This document shows, one piece after another, positions 40,462 to 51,038 of a DNA stretch of 64,000 nucleotides; the first letter of the stretch is position 1; the number at the start of each line of letters is the position of its first letter. The DNA is from Skeletonema tropicum. Lineage: Eukaryota; Bacillariophyta; Thalassiosirophyceae; Thalassiosirales; Thalassiosiraceae. The notes under the pieces are model-generated. The model was not told the origin of the DNA. It was given only the letters and a program-made list of their open reading frames with translations, and did not search any database. Both the position numbers and the translations under genes were made by a program. Location: NCBI GenBank assembly GCA_037178625.1, contig CM074130.1, positions 4,030,001-4,094,000 of the forward strand, given 5' to 3'.

Positions 40462-42395
40462 TATGTTGGCTGGCCAGCAGCAGCACATTCATCCAAATCG
40501 TATCTATCGCCGTCGATATGGGCATGAGCCGCTTCTAGTGGCCCATTATAGTCTTCTAGTGGCCCATTATAGTCGGCGGTGATACTTGACAAGCTCATTT
40601 GTACTGCTCAGACGACTAGCGTCCGTAGAAGCGATGCTACATCTTCGTAGCTAATGTGAGAGGTCCAGTGTGGGCTGGCCAGCAGCGGCACATTCATCCA
40701 AATCGTATCTATCGCCGTCGCTATGGGCATGAGCCGCTTCTAGTGGCCCATTATAGTCGTCGGTGATACTTGACAAGCTCATTTGTACTGCTCAGACGAC
40801 TAGCGTCCGTAGAAGCGATGCTACATCTTCGTAGCCGATGTGAGAGGTCCAGTATGTTGGCTGGCCAGCAGCAGCACATTTAATCAAATCGTATTTATTG
40901 CCGTCGGTATGGGCATGAGACGCTTCTAGTGGCCCATTATAGTCGGCGGTGATACTGGACAAGCTCATTTGTACTGCTCAGACGACTAGCGTCCGTAGAA
41001 GCGATGCTACATCTTCGTAGCTGATGTGAGAGGTCCAGTATGTTGGCTTGCCAGCAGCAGCACATTCATCCAAATCGTATCTATCTCCGTCGGTATGGGC
41101 ATGAACCGCTTCTAGTGGCCCATTATAGTCGGCGGTGATACTTGACAAGCTCATTCTTACTGCTCAGACGACTAGCGTCCGTAGAAGCGATGCTACATCT
41201 TCTTAGCCGATGTAAGAGGACCAGTATGTTGGCATGGCCAGCATCAGCACATTCATCCAAATCGTATCTATCGCCGTCGGTATGGGCATGAGCCGCTTCG
41301 AGTGGCCCATTATAGTCGGCGATGATACTTGACAAGCTCATTTGTACTGCTCAGACGACTAGCGTCCGTAAAAGCGATGCTACATCTTCTTAGCTGATGT
41401 GAGATGATCAGTATGTCTGAGGTCGTGCAGCAGCAGCACATTCATCCAAATCGTATCTATCGCCGGTCGGTATGGGCATGAAGCCGCTTCTAGTGGCCAA
41501 TTATAGTCGTCGGTGATACTAGACAAGCTCATTCTGTACTGCTCAGACGACTAGCGTCCGTAGAAGCGATGCTACATCTTCGTAGCCTGATGTGAGAGGT
41601 CCAGTATGTTGGCTGGCCAGCATCAGCACATTCATCCAAATCGTATTTATTGCCGTCGGTATGGGCATGAGACGCTTCTAGTGGCCCATTATAGTCGGCG
41701 GTGATACTAGACAAGCTCATTTGTACTGCTCAGACGACTAGCGTCCGAAAAAGCGATGCTACATCTTCGTAGCTGATGTGAGAGGTCCAGTGTGGGCTGG
41801 CCAGCAGCAGCACATTCATCCAAATCGTATCTATTGCTGTCGGTATGGGCATGAGCCGCTTCTAGTGGCCCATTATAGTCGGCGATGATTCTAGACAAGC
41901 TCATTTGTACTGCTCAGACGACTAGCGTCCGTAGAAGCGATGCTACATCTTCGTAGCTGATGTGAGAGGACCAGAGTCTCAGGTGGTGAGCGTCAGCACA
42001 TTCATCCAAATCGTATCTATCTCTGTCGGTATTGGCATGAGCCGCTTCTAGTGGCCCATTATAGTCGGCTATGATACTTAGACAAGCTCATTTGTACTGC
42101 TCAGACGACTAGCGTCCGTAGAAGCGATGCTACATCTTCGTAGCTGATGTGAGAGGTCCAGTATGTTGACTGGCCAGCAGCAGCACATTCATCCAAATCG
42201 TATCTATCTCCGTCGGTATGGACATGAACCGCTTCTAGTGGCCCATTATAGTCGGCGGTGATAGTTGAGAAGCTCATTTGTACTGCTCAGACGACTAGCG
42301 TCCGTAGAAGCGATGCTACATCTTCGTAATTCATGTGAGAGGTCCAGTGTGGGCTGGCCAGCAGCAGCACACCCAACCAAATCGTATCTTTCGTC
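40462..42395. repeat. Satellite array, right part (about 10 monomers)
   Basis: Begins with the right target-site duplication (40462-40476) and continues the interrupted 207-bp monomer. Anchors lie at 40600, 40784, 40970, 41156, 41343, 41535, 41722, 41906, 42093 and 42279. Spacing is 184-187 with one 192. Monomers from about 41150 onward carry small insertions (for example at 41531 and 42070), so homogeneity falls towards the edge. The last monomer breaks off near 42395. Confidence 0.95.
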
Positions 42396-42708
42396 TGTAA
42401 CACGTGTATTTGATTTTGCTTGCTCGGTGAGGAGGCCGCAAACCTTCCTGTAAAGTATATCGAGTACATGTTTCACTTTATAGATGAGGACCATTTTGGG
42501 TGTATTGATTTTCAGTTACTTTCTTGCTAGCATAAAATTTATAAAGTTCAACTTGCGCTGCGCAAGTTTACGGAAGCATTCGAATTTGACGAGGAGGCGT
42601 AGTAGAACAACTCGCCGCTTCCTCGGTGAATAACTCAATCGAACAGCCAACCCATTTTATACACATTATTTAACACACCCTATACATGAACATACATCTA
42701 ATCGTCTC
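42396..42708. other. Spacer between the satellite and the PEP-synthase-like gene
   Basis: Unique sequence, 3' flank of the minus-strand gene. It contains a small inverted repeat AACTTGCGC-TGC-GCAAGTT at about 42549-42570. No gene. Confidence 0.45.
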
Positions 42709-45660
42709 TTATTCAATGATTTTGATTGTTCCTGTGTTTCCATCGACTTCTACCAGCATACCTGTTTTAAGGACATTGTGGACGTCAATGTTCGATACAG
42801 CTGGTAGGCCATACTCTCTAGCACAAAGAGCACCGTGCTGTAGAGCTCCTCCTATTTGAAGTACAACGGCGGAAGCTCCACTAAATAGCGGTGTCCACGC
42901 CGGTGATGTCACAGTTGCTGCAAGAATTTCACCACGTTCGAAACGCTCAGTGGGGCTCCTCATGACTCTCACTCTTCCGGTTGCAGTCCCAGGTGATACT
43001 GCTGCGCCGAGAAGTGTCCCTTCTTCGACATCATCTTGGTTCGGGAGCGTCTGGTCTTAAGATTCTGCAACGAGAGTCAATAAGAAGAGGACACTCGGTA
43101 GCCTTACGAGCTCTTTCATGAACCATCATTCGCGGTCTAACAAGCTGCATCAAGTCGAACGTCTCATCAAGAAGTGCTTTGTCTACTTCCTCCAGGTCCA
43201 GATGAAAGATATCACCTTTGTGAGTAAGTCGTTTTGACTCGATGAGCTCCTCTTCGATCTGAAGTACAGCTTGTCTCAGCACCCCGAATACTTTAGCAAA
43301 ATGAAGTTTAGTTGCATTCCTAATCCACATGAGATGCTCCAGAATGTCGTTGCGTTTTCGAATTTGTGACGGACGGAAAGGTCTGGTGAATCGTCGAGCC
43401 AACGCATTTTCAAGCTGTTGGTTCATTACCTGTCTGCGTTTCAACACTTGCTCATGGTGAATGTCAGCAGGATCTTTGATGCCCATCCCGACATTTTGTC
43501 GGAGCCTTGTCAACAGCAGCTCTGGACTATCTTGATACCTCGGGAGAGCTGATGAACAACTGATCTTCGCCATCGTAACCATGTTTATCCAGAAAAGAAG
43601 ACCACTCCGTGAGAAACTCCTCTGGCAAATCATTCAATTTTCCACTCATATTTTGCTCAATACGATCTGCCAGCTGATGCATCTGATCGTGGTCGTACTG
43701 CTCCCAGATAGTTGGGTCAAGCTTATTGGCTAGGCGGTAGATGTCGATGTTGATTTTTATGAGCTCATCGCCTTCATACCCTGAACACATCGCGTCGTAC
43801 TCTGCACTAAGCTGAGACTTGTCATTGCGCCGCTTCTTATCCAACTCGTTGAAAGTGCCAAGAACGACAAAATAAAGTAACCCCAATTCCTCATTAAATG
43901 AAGACGTGAAGCATTTGCATAAGTCGCTCGAAAGTTGCGTGAGTCCTTCATCCTTCTTGACACCACGTTGCTGCAGCGCCTTGAGCTTTGCCATATCATT
44001 CTCCACCACTTTGATATATGCTTCCTTTGCCCCTTCAGGATCCTTCTTGAACTTCTTTCCGATTTTGTACCACTTTTTCACTGGAATGTTGCGCAGTAGC
44101 CACACGAGATTTTTCATATTGCACTCTTGCGGCCACTTCTTTTTGGATCGATATCGTTTTCGATCGCAATCATTGGATGAAAACAGAGAGGAGAGATATG
44201 GATCCATTACCATTGCCTCCTTGGCACAATATTTTGGCGATATAAACTTGAAACAGAAGGAAAGATTTATGTATTGTCGTGTTTCTCCGTTGAACATTGG
44301 CAAGTTTGGATCCTTCTTGAAGAAGGTAAAGTCGACGTCGTCATTGATTCCATTGATTATGTTGGCCAAACGACAATACATAGCCATATCCATATGAGTG
44401 AATGGCGTGGTAGTCGTAGCTTCCGAGGCAATATTGAAATCATAATACAGAATTCGACGTTCTCCAGGTGCAGTCATCATATTCTCATCTAAGCAAAACA
44501 AGGTGGTGATTGGTCTTGCCTGCAACAACATGAGTTGATTCTTCTCCGTGTAAGCCCATTCTATGTCAATTGGAATCCCATACGCCTTTTCCACAGCCTC
44601 CACCAAATTGACTAATTCCTTCAACTGTTCCATTGACAAGCTGAGCGCACTCTGTCTGGCTACATCCTCAATGGAAATGGTTTGCACACCACCCCCTTCG
44701 ACGAGACGCAAGCGCTCTTCCACCTTTTTGCTCCCAACAATCTGTTGCACTACTTTCTTTGCAACTTTGTCATAGACATACCGATCTGCAGTAACAGAGC
44801 CATCCACAACACTAATCCCAAGTCCATACGAGCTGTCCACTACACATTCGTCTCGATCCGAGTTGAGAGGATTCGCTGGATGGGGATGAATGGAACAAAG
44901 AATAAGATTAATGTCAGTATTGTGCGAAGCGATGACACGAGACATACCTACAATAAATGAGTGACTTACCACTGAATGCTACACCTGCCGTTATGGAATC
45001 CACCATTTCCATTACCACAAGAGCAAAGCCTCCAGCACTTGCATCCAAATCACCATCGCTACCTCCATCATCATCATCATCATCAGCTCTCATGGTATTG
45101 TAAAAGAATACCCGACTATCAAACCGAGAAGCAAAGCACCGACGCACCGCCACCTCCAAATTACGCGACGAAACACCCAACTCAGTCTCAAACATACCCG
45201 CGTAAGACATGTCGGCTCCATCTTCTTCAATGGCACTGGATCGTACTGCTGCGAGGCTGTGTGCAAATTGCGAAGAAATAATGCTGGATAATTCATTGAT
45301 TGCGGTTTGTTGTGCGTTGGTTAGGGGTAGTGTCATGCATTGTGACTTTAAAGTTTGGCATGCTTGTTCGAGTTCGTTCGAGTCGGTAATGAGACCATTT
45401 AGAAGGCGTTGATAGTCATTGTTAGTACTATCCGTTACGATGGCTTCAATCCATGGGTGAAAGAAAGAGGTGGATAAGGCATATGATTTTGGGACATGGT
45501 TTTGCAAGCCAGGGACAGATGAAAGCTTGCTGAGAGATGCAGCCTTGCCGCCAACTGATGCGGTGGTTGCGGCCGTGGATGAGGATGGGTCGGTCAGGGA
45601 GATTAGCATGTTCATGTTCATGTTCATGTTCATGTTCATGTTCATGTTGATGCTGCGCAT
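42709..45660 (-). CDS. PEP synthase / rifampicin phosphotransferase-like enzyme, two frameshifts
   Basis: Three-domain dikinase-type enzyme on the minus strand. Exon 1 is 45660-44971; intron 44970-44876 (GTAAGT...ATCCAG) rejoins as AFSA-NPLNSDRDE. The N-terminal PPDK/PEP-synthase ATP-grasp domain has VGGKAASLSKL, LAAVRSSAIEEDGADMSYAGMFET, VVDSSYGLGISVVDG and LMLLQARPITT. A helical middle follows, then the swivelling phosphohistidine domain with LQIGGALQHGALCAREYGLPAV (phosphoryl-carrier His). The frame breaks twice without intron signals. Near 43540 GEDQLFIS must shift to reach SALPRYQDSPELL; near 43035-43055 PDAPEP must shift to reach DDVEEGTLLGAAVSPGTATGRV. All parts are conserved, so consensus indels or a very young pseudogene are both possible. 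A hexanucleotide repeat encodes (MN)n just after the start codon. Confidence 0.75.
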
Positions 45661-45948
45661 TGATTTGTTCTTTTGAATGTCAGAGCATTGCAATTTGCAA
45701 TTTTTGCGATGTTTTGTTGAACTTTCTCATTTTACAGAATAGAGAGATGTGACATCGAACATAGCGTGCGACAGGAAAGGAGTAAATAGCTCAGCTTGCT
45801 TTGATCTCCAATCACTCCCACAGAATCAGAACATTGGTGCCATGAAACAGCTGCTTCACAGTTGGCTGTAGCGGCGTTGCGAATTATTCTGTGAATATTG
45901 CTTTTGTCTTCTGGTCAAACCACAAATAAGTAGTAAGTATCAACAACA
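45661..45948. other. Divergent intergenic region
   Basis: Short AT-rich spacer between divergent starts; likely shared promoter region, no motif named. Confidence 0.4.
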
Positions 45949-47698
45949 ATGACATCCGTGAGCCGGAGCACCCTCATTTTAATCACTGGCTTCCTCGTCA
46001 GCAGCAGCAGTGCGTTTAGCTCTCCCCGCCTCTCGAATAATTGTCGAGGAGGAGCAGGACCATTATCTTCATCCGAAAATTACTCATCCATAGACGACGT
46101 GACAGCACCCAGTAAGAAATCAAAGGGATCATTATTAGTCACCAATAATTAATAAGAAGCTCGGTCCCTACATTCGAATTCAAAAGCGAGGGCGACATTA
46201 TGATGTTCAAACTGCGGTCATTACCTTTCGAAAAAAGAGTAGCACCAATAATAATAAGGAGAAAACTACAGTGGAATTGCACTCGCAAATACACTTTGGG
46301 GATGAGTCCTACTTCAATTACTTTAATGACGAGAGACAATTTGGCTCCTTGTATGATAAGGTGCTATATGAGCTCATTGTGGAGGATAAATTTCTCCAAA
46401 AATCTAGTAACAAGGATGGGAATCACATCGTGAGAACCTTACTACCGACAGAAGATAATTTGAACCCCATCGCTCCAACGGCAGCAGATAGGAATACTGC
46501 AACTCAATATGGACTGCAGTGTCAAGTGGATGGTATTCAATACTGTCGGGAGAATTGGATTCATGCAGATGTTACGAGGCAGGAGTTTCTAAATCTCTTG
46601 TCGAACGAAGAAGAAAGCCAAACTTCCACCAATGATAACCAGCAGCAGCGACAACAGCAGCCATTGTGGGCATTGGCATCAACAACGTCAACCTATCCCA
46701 ACTCTGAAGCATTCACCGCTCTCCTACGTCCACTCACAACCACCACAAATAGTGCAAGTGTGCAGTTAACTCGACGGTTATTCACACATTTATTTTTACC
46801 AGGTGACGCACTGTCCGGATGGATTCGTGCAATCCTTTGGTTTGGTGTTCCTGCACCAGAATTGTCCATTTTACTTGTGGATTGGAGTAGTTTATCGTAT
46901 ATTGGACGTGGGAAGCGACGTCGTAGTCAAGGGAATGACACACCAACATCAGAGGATAAGGGTATTGCTCCGATAAGCCCCATTGCTGCTCCTGTATTAC
47001 TTTCACTTTTGACAGGGAATTGGGGTACTGCTCGTAGATTAGTCTTTGGGCAGGTCCTCGTCGGGGGGCAATCGAGCGAGGATACAAGTAAAAATGGAGT
47101 ATTGATAGAGAAGCGGAATGAGCATGCCATGAATGTCTTGCGAGAAACATTGCGAATGGAGAGTGAGAAGGATGATATCCATGATGGCTCTCTTGAACGA
47201 CAGAAGCGTATTGCGCTACTATATGGTGCAGGTCATTGCCGTGATTTACATGGACGATTGGAAGAGGAGGGTTACGTGCCGGTACGGACTGAGTGGAGAA
47301 CTGCCTTTCGTGCTTCTGCACCGAAATGGGGTGATTACTTCAATGTGGACAGGGATTTTTCCAACACGAATAAATCTGCAGAGGGTATCGTCTCTGGAGC
47401 GAGCTTTTCTTCGGAATTGAGTCAATTTGGTGAAGGGATTATTAGTTCATTGAGCACACCCGCATTAGAATCAGCCGCAGTAGGTCTTGTTGTGCTGCCG
47501 TTGTACCTTCTCATAGGTGGTCTTGATTGGGTGTCTACTCTTCAAGAGTTGGGATCGGCTTTCGAGAATGGACAGTATCTAGATGGATTGGCAGGTGCTA
47601 TTCTGTATCTCGTTCGACATGTGGCACTCTATGTTGGCTTATCCAAATTTGTGATAGATTGGGGAGGGGATAATGGCATTGTTGAAGAAGAGCAGTAG
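45949..47698 (+). CDS. Plastid-targeted TraB-domain-like protein, one-base frameshift
   Basis: The N-terminus is a signal peptide ending SSSAF|SSPR, with Phe at +1, so plastid import is likely. The first frame stops at 46152 after KGSLLVTNN. The conserved-looking continuation (KKLGPYIRIQKRGRHYDVQT) is one base out of phase and open to 47698. Reading one T fewer in AATTAATAAG (about 46149) gives a smooth junction, and no intron with the right phase was found. About 580 aa in all. The region RIALLYGAGHCRDLHGRL followed by EEGYVPVRTEWRTAFRA resembles the C-terminal signature of TraB/PrgY-type proteins. Two hydrophobic segments near the C-terminus (about 47470-47530 and 47600-47650) suggest membrane anchoring. 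The TraB call is by motif only. Confidence 0.65.
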
Positions 47699-47800
47699 AG
47701 ACTGTTCGTTTGGTGTGAGAGATAATAGCTGTAATCTTACTTTGACTTAAGTATGGTAGTATCATAATATGCATCTCCGCAATTATACATTGTCATATCT

Positions 47801-48460
47801 TTAGTACACATCAGCTCCATTTCTCCATTGGATGTCCATAACGCAACCACTAGCATGCATCATGTTTGCAACTGGACAACGTGCCTCCGTCTGCTGTCCA
47901 AGTACGCGCAGCTGCTCTTCCGTCACTTCCATGCCATCCTTAAAATGAACATCCACACTTCCAGAAACGCTTTGTAGTCGGGCTGGTATCGGTGGTAGCT
48001 CTGTTACAGGGAGCGACAATGCTCCTCTTTCATCTCTATATGCTTGAATATTGAAGTCAATCTTTTCTATAATCAGCCTTGGTTTCATCATCCTTCCAAC
48101 ATACACAGCTGTTGCCTGCGTGCAGCCCACCAAAGCGGCCAATAAGTGCTCAACCGGTTGAGGAGCCTCATCACCACCCCCCATTTTCTTGGGCACATCG
48201 GCCTCAAGTATATGATTTGTATTTGTTTTGCAAGTAACTTTACTTCGATGTCCAACTCCCGATATTGCATAATGCTTTCGATGCATTATATCATGTTCAT
48301 CGTCTGTTGTTGTAGCAAATAAGCATCTTGTGCCGAGAATGGAAGGTGAATTGGATTTGTATAGTGCTGATCTTACCGAAAAGGCAGCACCCACCCGCCC
48401 AAACCCAAAGCTAGCGACGGTGAGCAGGTTGATCATTTGCATCAAATGATGAAGTTGCAT
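47801..48460 (-). CDS. OsmC/Ohr-family protein, probably plastid-targeted
   Basis: 219 aa. Residues 1-27 form a hydrophobic leader ending in GAAF|SVRS, a plastid-type cleavage site. The OsmC fold follows with PVEHLLAALVGCTQATAV (Cys113) and EARCPVANMMHASG (Cys195), the two redox cysteines of thiol peroxidases in this family. The enzyme would reduce organic hydroperoxides, though OsmC-like proteins outside the Ohr and OsmC groups have uncertain substrates. The start at 48460 is the first ATG; another at 48442 is in frame. Confidence 0.85.
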   Translation of the reverse strand: MQLHHLMQMINLLTVASFGFGRVGAAFSVRSALYKSNSPSILGTRCLFATTTDDEHDIMHRKHYAISGVGHRSKVTCKTNTNHILEADVPKKMGGGDEAPQPVEHLLAALVGCTQATAVYVGRMMKPRLIIEKIDFNIQAYRDERGALSLPVTELPPIPARLQSVSGSVDVHFKDGMEVTEEQLRVLGQQTEARCPVANMMHASGCVMDIQWRNGADVY

Positions 48461-48605
48461 CAGGCACCTTTGTAGCGTCTAGCGTTTCCGTGTCACATCC
48501 ACACTACACACCTCTTACATGATACTTGGAGAGAGATAAATAGGAAGTAAGTACTGACATCGTGACCTGTTCTCTAGGAAAAACTCATAATGTCGGCACT
48601 TTCAA

Positions 48606-50087
48606 ATGATATACGACACGGTAATAATTGGTGGGGGCGTAGTAGGTCTCTCCATCCTACACGCCTCCCTTCTCGCAGGCTACAATGCAATTTTACTAGA
48701 GCGAAATTTAGACCTCTGCGATGGAGCAAGCGGCCGAAACAGCGGCGTCATTTGCACAGGAGTTGACGCTCCATCGGGATCACTAGAACGAGCCTTGATT
48801 CGAGATTCGATATCACGTGTGAGAGAGTTTTGTGTTGAGCACAATGTGCCTATGAGAGAGTGTGGTTCTTTGGTGTGTTTGTGGCCGTGGGATGATCATG
48901 ACAATGATGATGATTACTGCGATGAAAAGAAAATAGACGATGATGACGACAATGCGCTGGTAACGAAATCACCAAGCTCCACCAACGACAAACTCGAGCA
49001 TGTCCTACAAGAGTCACACATTGCCGGGGACAATGATGCCTCACTCTTAACGTCGGAAACTGTACTCCAAATTGAACCTTCACTTTCATCACAATGTCGC
49101 GGTGCTGTTCACATTCCGGGTGAAATTGTTGTAGATCCGTGGTTGTTTCCATTGGCATACGCAATGCATGCTCGTGAATTAGGGAAGCAGTCTAAACACG
49201 GAAAAGATTTTGATGTCATCCAAACAGGTAGAGAAGTTGTAATGGATGCCTCCAGTTTTAATGCTGAAGAAGGAATATGGAACTTAGTCACTCGTAGTTG
49301 TGAACAGGATAATGGCGAAGTGACAGTCAAGGCAAAATCAATCATAAATGCCGCTGGTATCAATTCGGATCTAATGCAAAAGAGTGCTTCTTCTGTTGTG
49401 AAAGATATCATCAAACCTCCAACGTTTGCTGCACGGCCAAGGCGAGGTCAATATATAATTTATTCAGCTCCCCAGAATGAGTTTCCCACCCGACCTATCC
49501 AACCAGTTCCAACGGATCGTACGAAAGGTATATTTGTGTATTCTACTCTGTACGATCAAATTGTCGTCGGTCCTACTGCAAAGGATCAAGTATCACGTAC
49601 TGATGACGAAGTAGAGACATCAGTTGCTAAAGAGCTTGCAGCGCACGCGACACGTGTGTTTGATAGACCAATGGGATCTTCTTGTACACCAAATAGTGCA
49701 GATTATGACTCTAGAATAGTAGGCGAGTATGTTGGAATAAGACCAGGAACATCCAAACGAGATTATCAAATACACTTACACTGTCATGCAAACTTTATTA
49801 CTGTGGGGGGCATTCGAAGTACAGGCTTGACGGCAAGTTTGGGAATTGGTCGACATGTAGTCCAATCACTACTTAGTTCCATTGTTTCTCGACCTGAAGA
49901 GGAGGTGAATAATCAGCAGCAATCAAATAGTCTTCCTACACCTCTCCCAGATGTTGAAAGTTTGGTGGAGCAATATCACACTCGTGGGGATGGAACTATC
50001 CACGTAGCCGGACATGATTATCGAGTGACACATCCGCTGACAAGGATGGGATGGGATGCACGCACTGGTCTTGCCTCTGGCAAATGA
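48606..50087 (+). CDS. FAD-dependent oxidoreductase (DAO family; L-2-hydroxyglutarate / glycerol-3-P dehydrogenase-like)
   Basis: 493 aa starting MIYDTVIIGGGVVGLSILHA, with the dinucleotide-binding GGGVVG at 9-14 directly at the N-terminus and the ribose-binding Glu in LLERN. The FAD-contact region GASGRNSGVIC follows. The C-terminal GGIRSTGLTASLGIGRHVV is typical of the FAD-closing motif of DAO-family dehydrogenases. An acidic Asp-rich insertion (about 96-125) is unusual and probably a surface loop. An out-of-frame ATG lies 16 bases upstream (48590), so leaky scanning or a different start is possible. The C-terminal 65 residues after the FAD domain may be a small added module. The substrate is not assignable. 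Confidence 0.78.
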   Translation: MIYDTVIIGGGVVGLSILHASLLAGYNAILLERNLDLCDGASGRNSGVICTGVDAPSGSLERALIRDSISRVREFCVEHNVPMRECGSLVCLWPWDDHDNDDDYCDEKKIDDDDDNALVTKSPSSTNDKLEHVLQESHIAGDNDASLLTSETVLQIEPSLSSQCRGAVHIPGEIVVDPWLFPLAYAMHARELGKQSKHGKDFDVIQTGREVVMDASSFNAEEGIWNLVTRSCEQDNGEVTVKAKSIINAAGINSDLMQKSASSVVKDIIKPPTFAARPRRGQYIIYSAPQNEFPTRPIQPVPTDRTKGIFVYSTLYDQIVVGPTAKDQVSRTDDEVETSVAKELAAHATRVFDRPMGSSCTPNSADYDSRIVGEYVGIRPGTSKRDYQIHLHCHANFITVGGIRSTGLTASLGIGRHVVQSLLSSIVSRPEEEVNNQQQSNSLPTPLPDVESLVEQYHTRGDGTIHVAGHDYRVTHPLTRMGWDARTGLASGK

Positions 50088-50279
50088 AGCGAATTATAAC
50101 TTTTATAATGATGGAATGTGTGACTAAACTTGTCAATAAATGGATATAGAGATGCGTTGGTGTTTGTTTTTGACTGCTATTTTATAAAGTCATTTGAATA
50201 ATAGTATTCCCCAATGCTTCATCACCTCTCTTGTGTTATGTTCATAGCAATTGATACTGATGGCAATGTATCATTGTGT

Positions 50280-50627
50280 CTACTTATCCAGCCCCAAATC
50301 TCGCCGTATTACTTTTCCAAGCGCACTGAAAAATCCCGGTATTCCCTCCAATGGCTTTTGTGGTGGTTGCATCACACCTCCCCCTCCTTTACTCCCCGCT
50401 GCTCCTGCTGCTGCTGCTTTTGTACTAGTCGAATACGCCGCCTTGGTAATCTCCTTGTGCAATTCATCCACATGACTATTCAATTGTTCCACACCTTCCT
50501 TCTTAAATTTTTGAATGTGTCGATCGGTATGGACGGCGAATTTTTGAAGGTTTTGGAATTTGCTAAGTCCCTTCACGAATAGTTCGTTTGCTATGTAGTT
50601 GACTACTCTTTGGACGAATTGATTCAT
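50280..50627 (-). CDS. Small conserved-looking protein of unknown function
   Basis: 115 aa. The N-terminal 65 residues are amphipathic helical (FVQRVVNYIANELFVKGL, FAVHTDRHIQKFKKEG), followed by an Ala/Gly-rich linker and a Pro-rich stretch ending in a short helix (GFFSALGKVIRRDLGLDK). No membrane segment. I do not recognise a family. The absence of acids in the first 14 residues would allow a mitochondrial location. Confidence 0.6.
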   Translation of the reverse strand: MNQFVQRVVNYIANELFVKGLSKFQNLQKFAVHTDRHIQKFKKEGVEQLNSHVDELHKEITKAAYSTSTKAAAAGAAGSKGGGGVMQPPQKPLEGIPGFFSALGKVIRRDLGLDK

Positions 50628-51038
50628 TGTTGCTGATGGTTGTTATATTTAGTTGTGGATGGTTGGTATTGTGTGGTAATAGTGGATCTTCTCTATCTCT
50701 CTTATCGTTTTATGGGTGGTTGGAGGTTGCAGTCGTGGCGATGGACTGCGACCTGCGACTGCGTGGTTCCCGTGACTGCGCGCGTGACACATGCCATGAT
50801 GGTTTTGCAATGCGGGTGTTTTCTGTGTTCTGTGAAGCGGCAGGCGGGTTGATTGGCTGGCTTTAGTTTTAACATCACTTCCAGCACAGCTGACCACAGC
50901 AAGTTCAAGATGGTTTTTGTTCTTCGCCATGGCAGATTGCAGAAGCGTGCACCTTGCCTGTGCTAATATGAACGACAGACAATTCTTACTACAATGGACC
51001 TCGTTACTATAATAACTATTCACTTATAACGATCAATA
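50628..51038. other. Divergent intergenic region
   Basis: Spacer between divergent genes; rich in GTGG/TGCGA-type short repeats around 50730-50790. Overlapping open frames on both strands are not supported. Confidence 0.4.

Noticed and set aside
24990..42395. CRISPR-like array
   Set aside because: The repeats are contiguous 186-bp monomers without short repeats separated by unique spacers, and the genome is eukaryotic.
24990..42395. Calling the satellite a centromere
   Set aside because: The higher-order structure is suggestive, but published diatom centromeres are described as low-GC unique DNA, and nothing here shows CENH3 binding.
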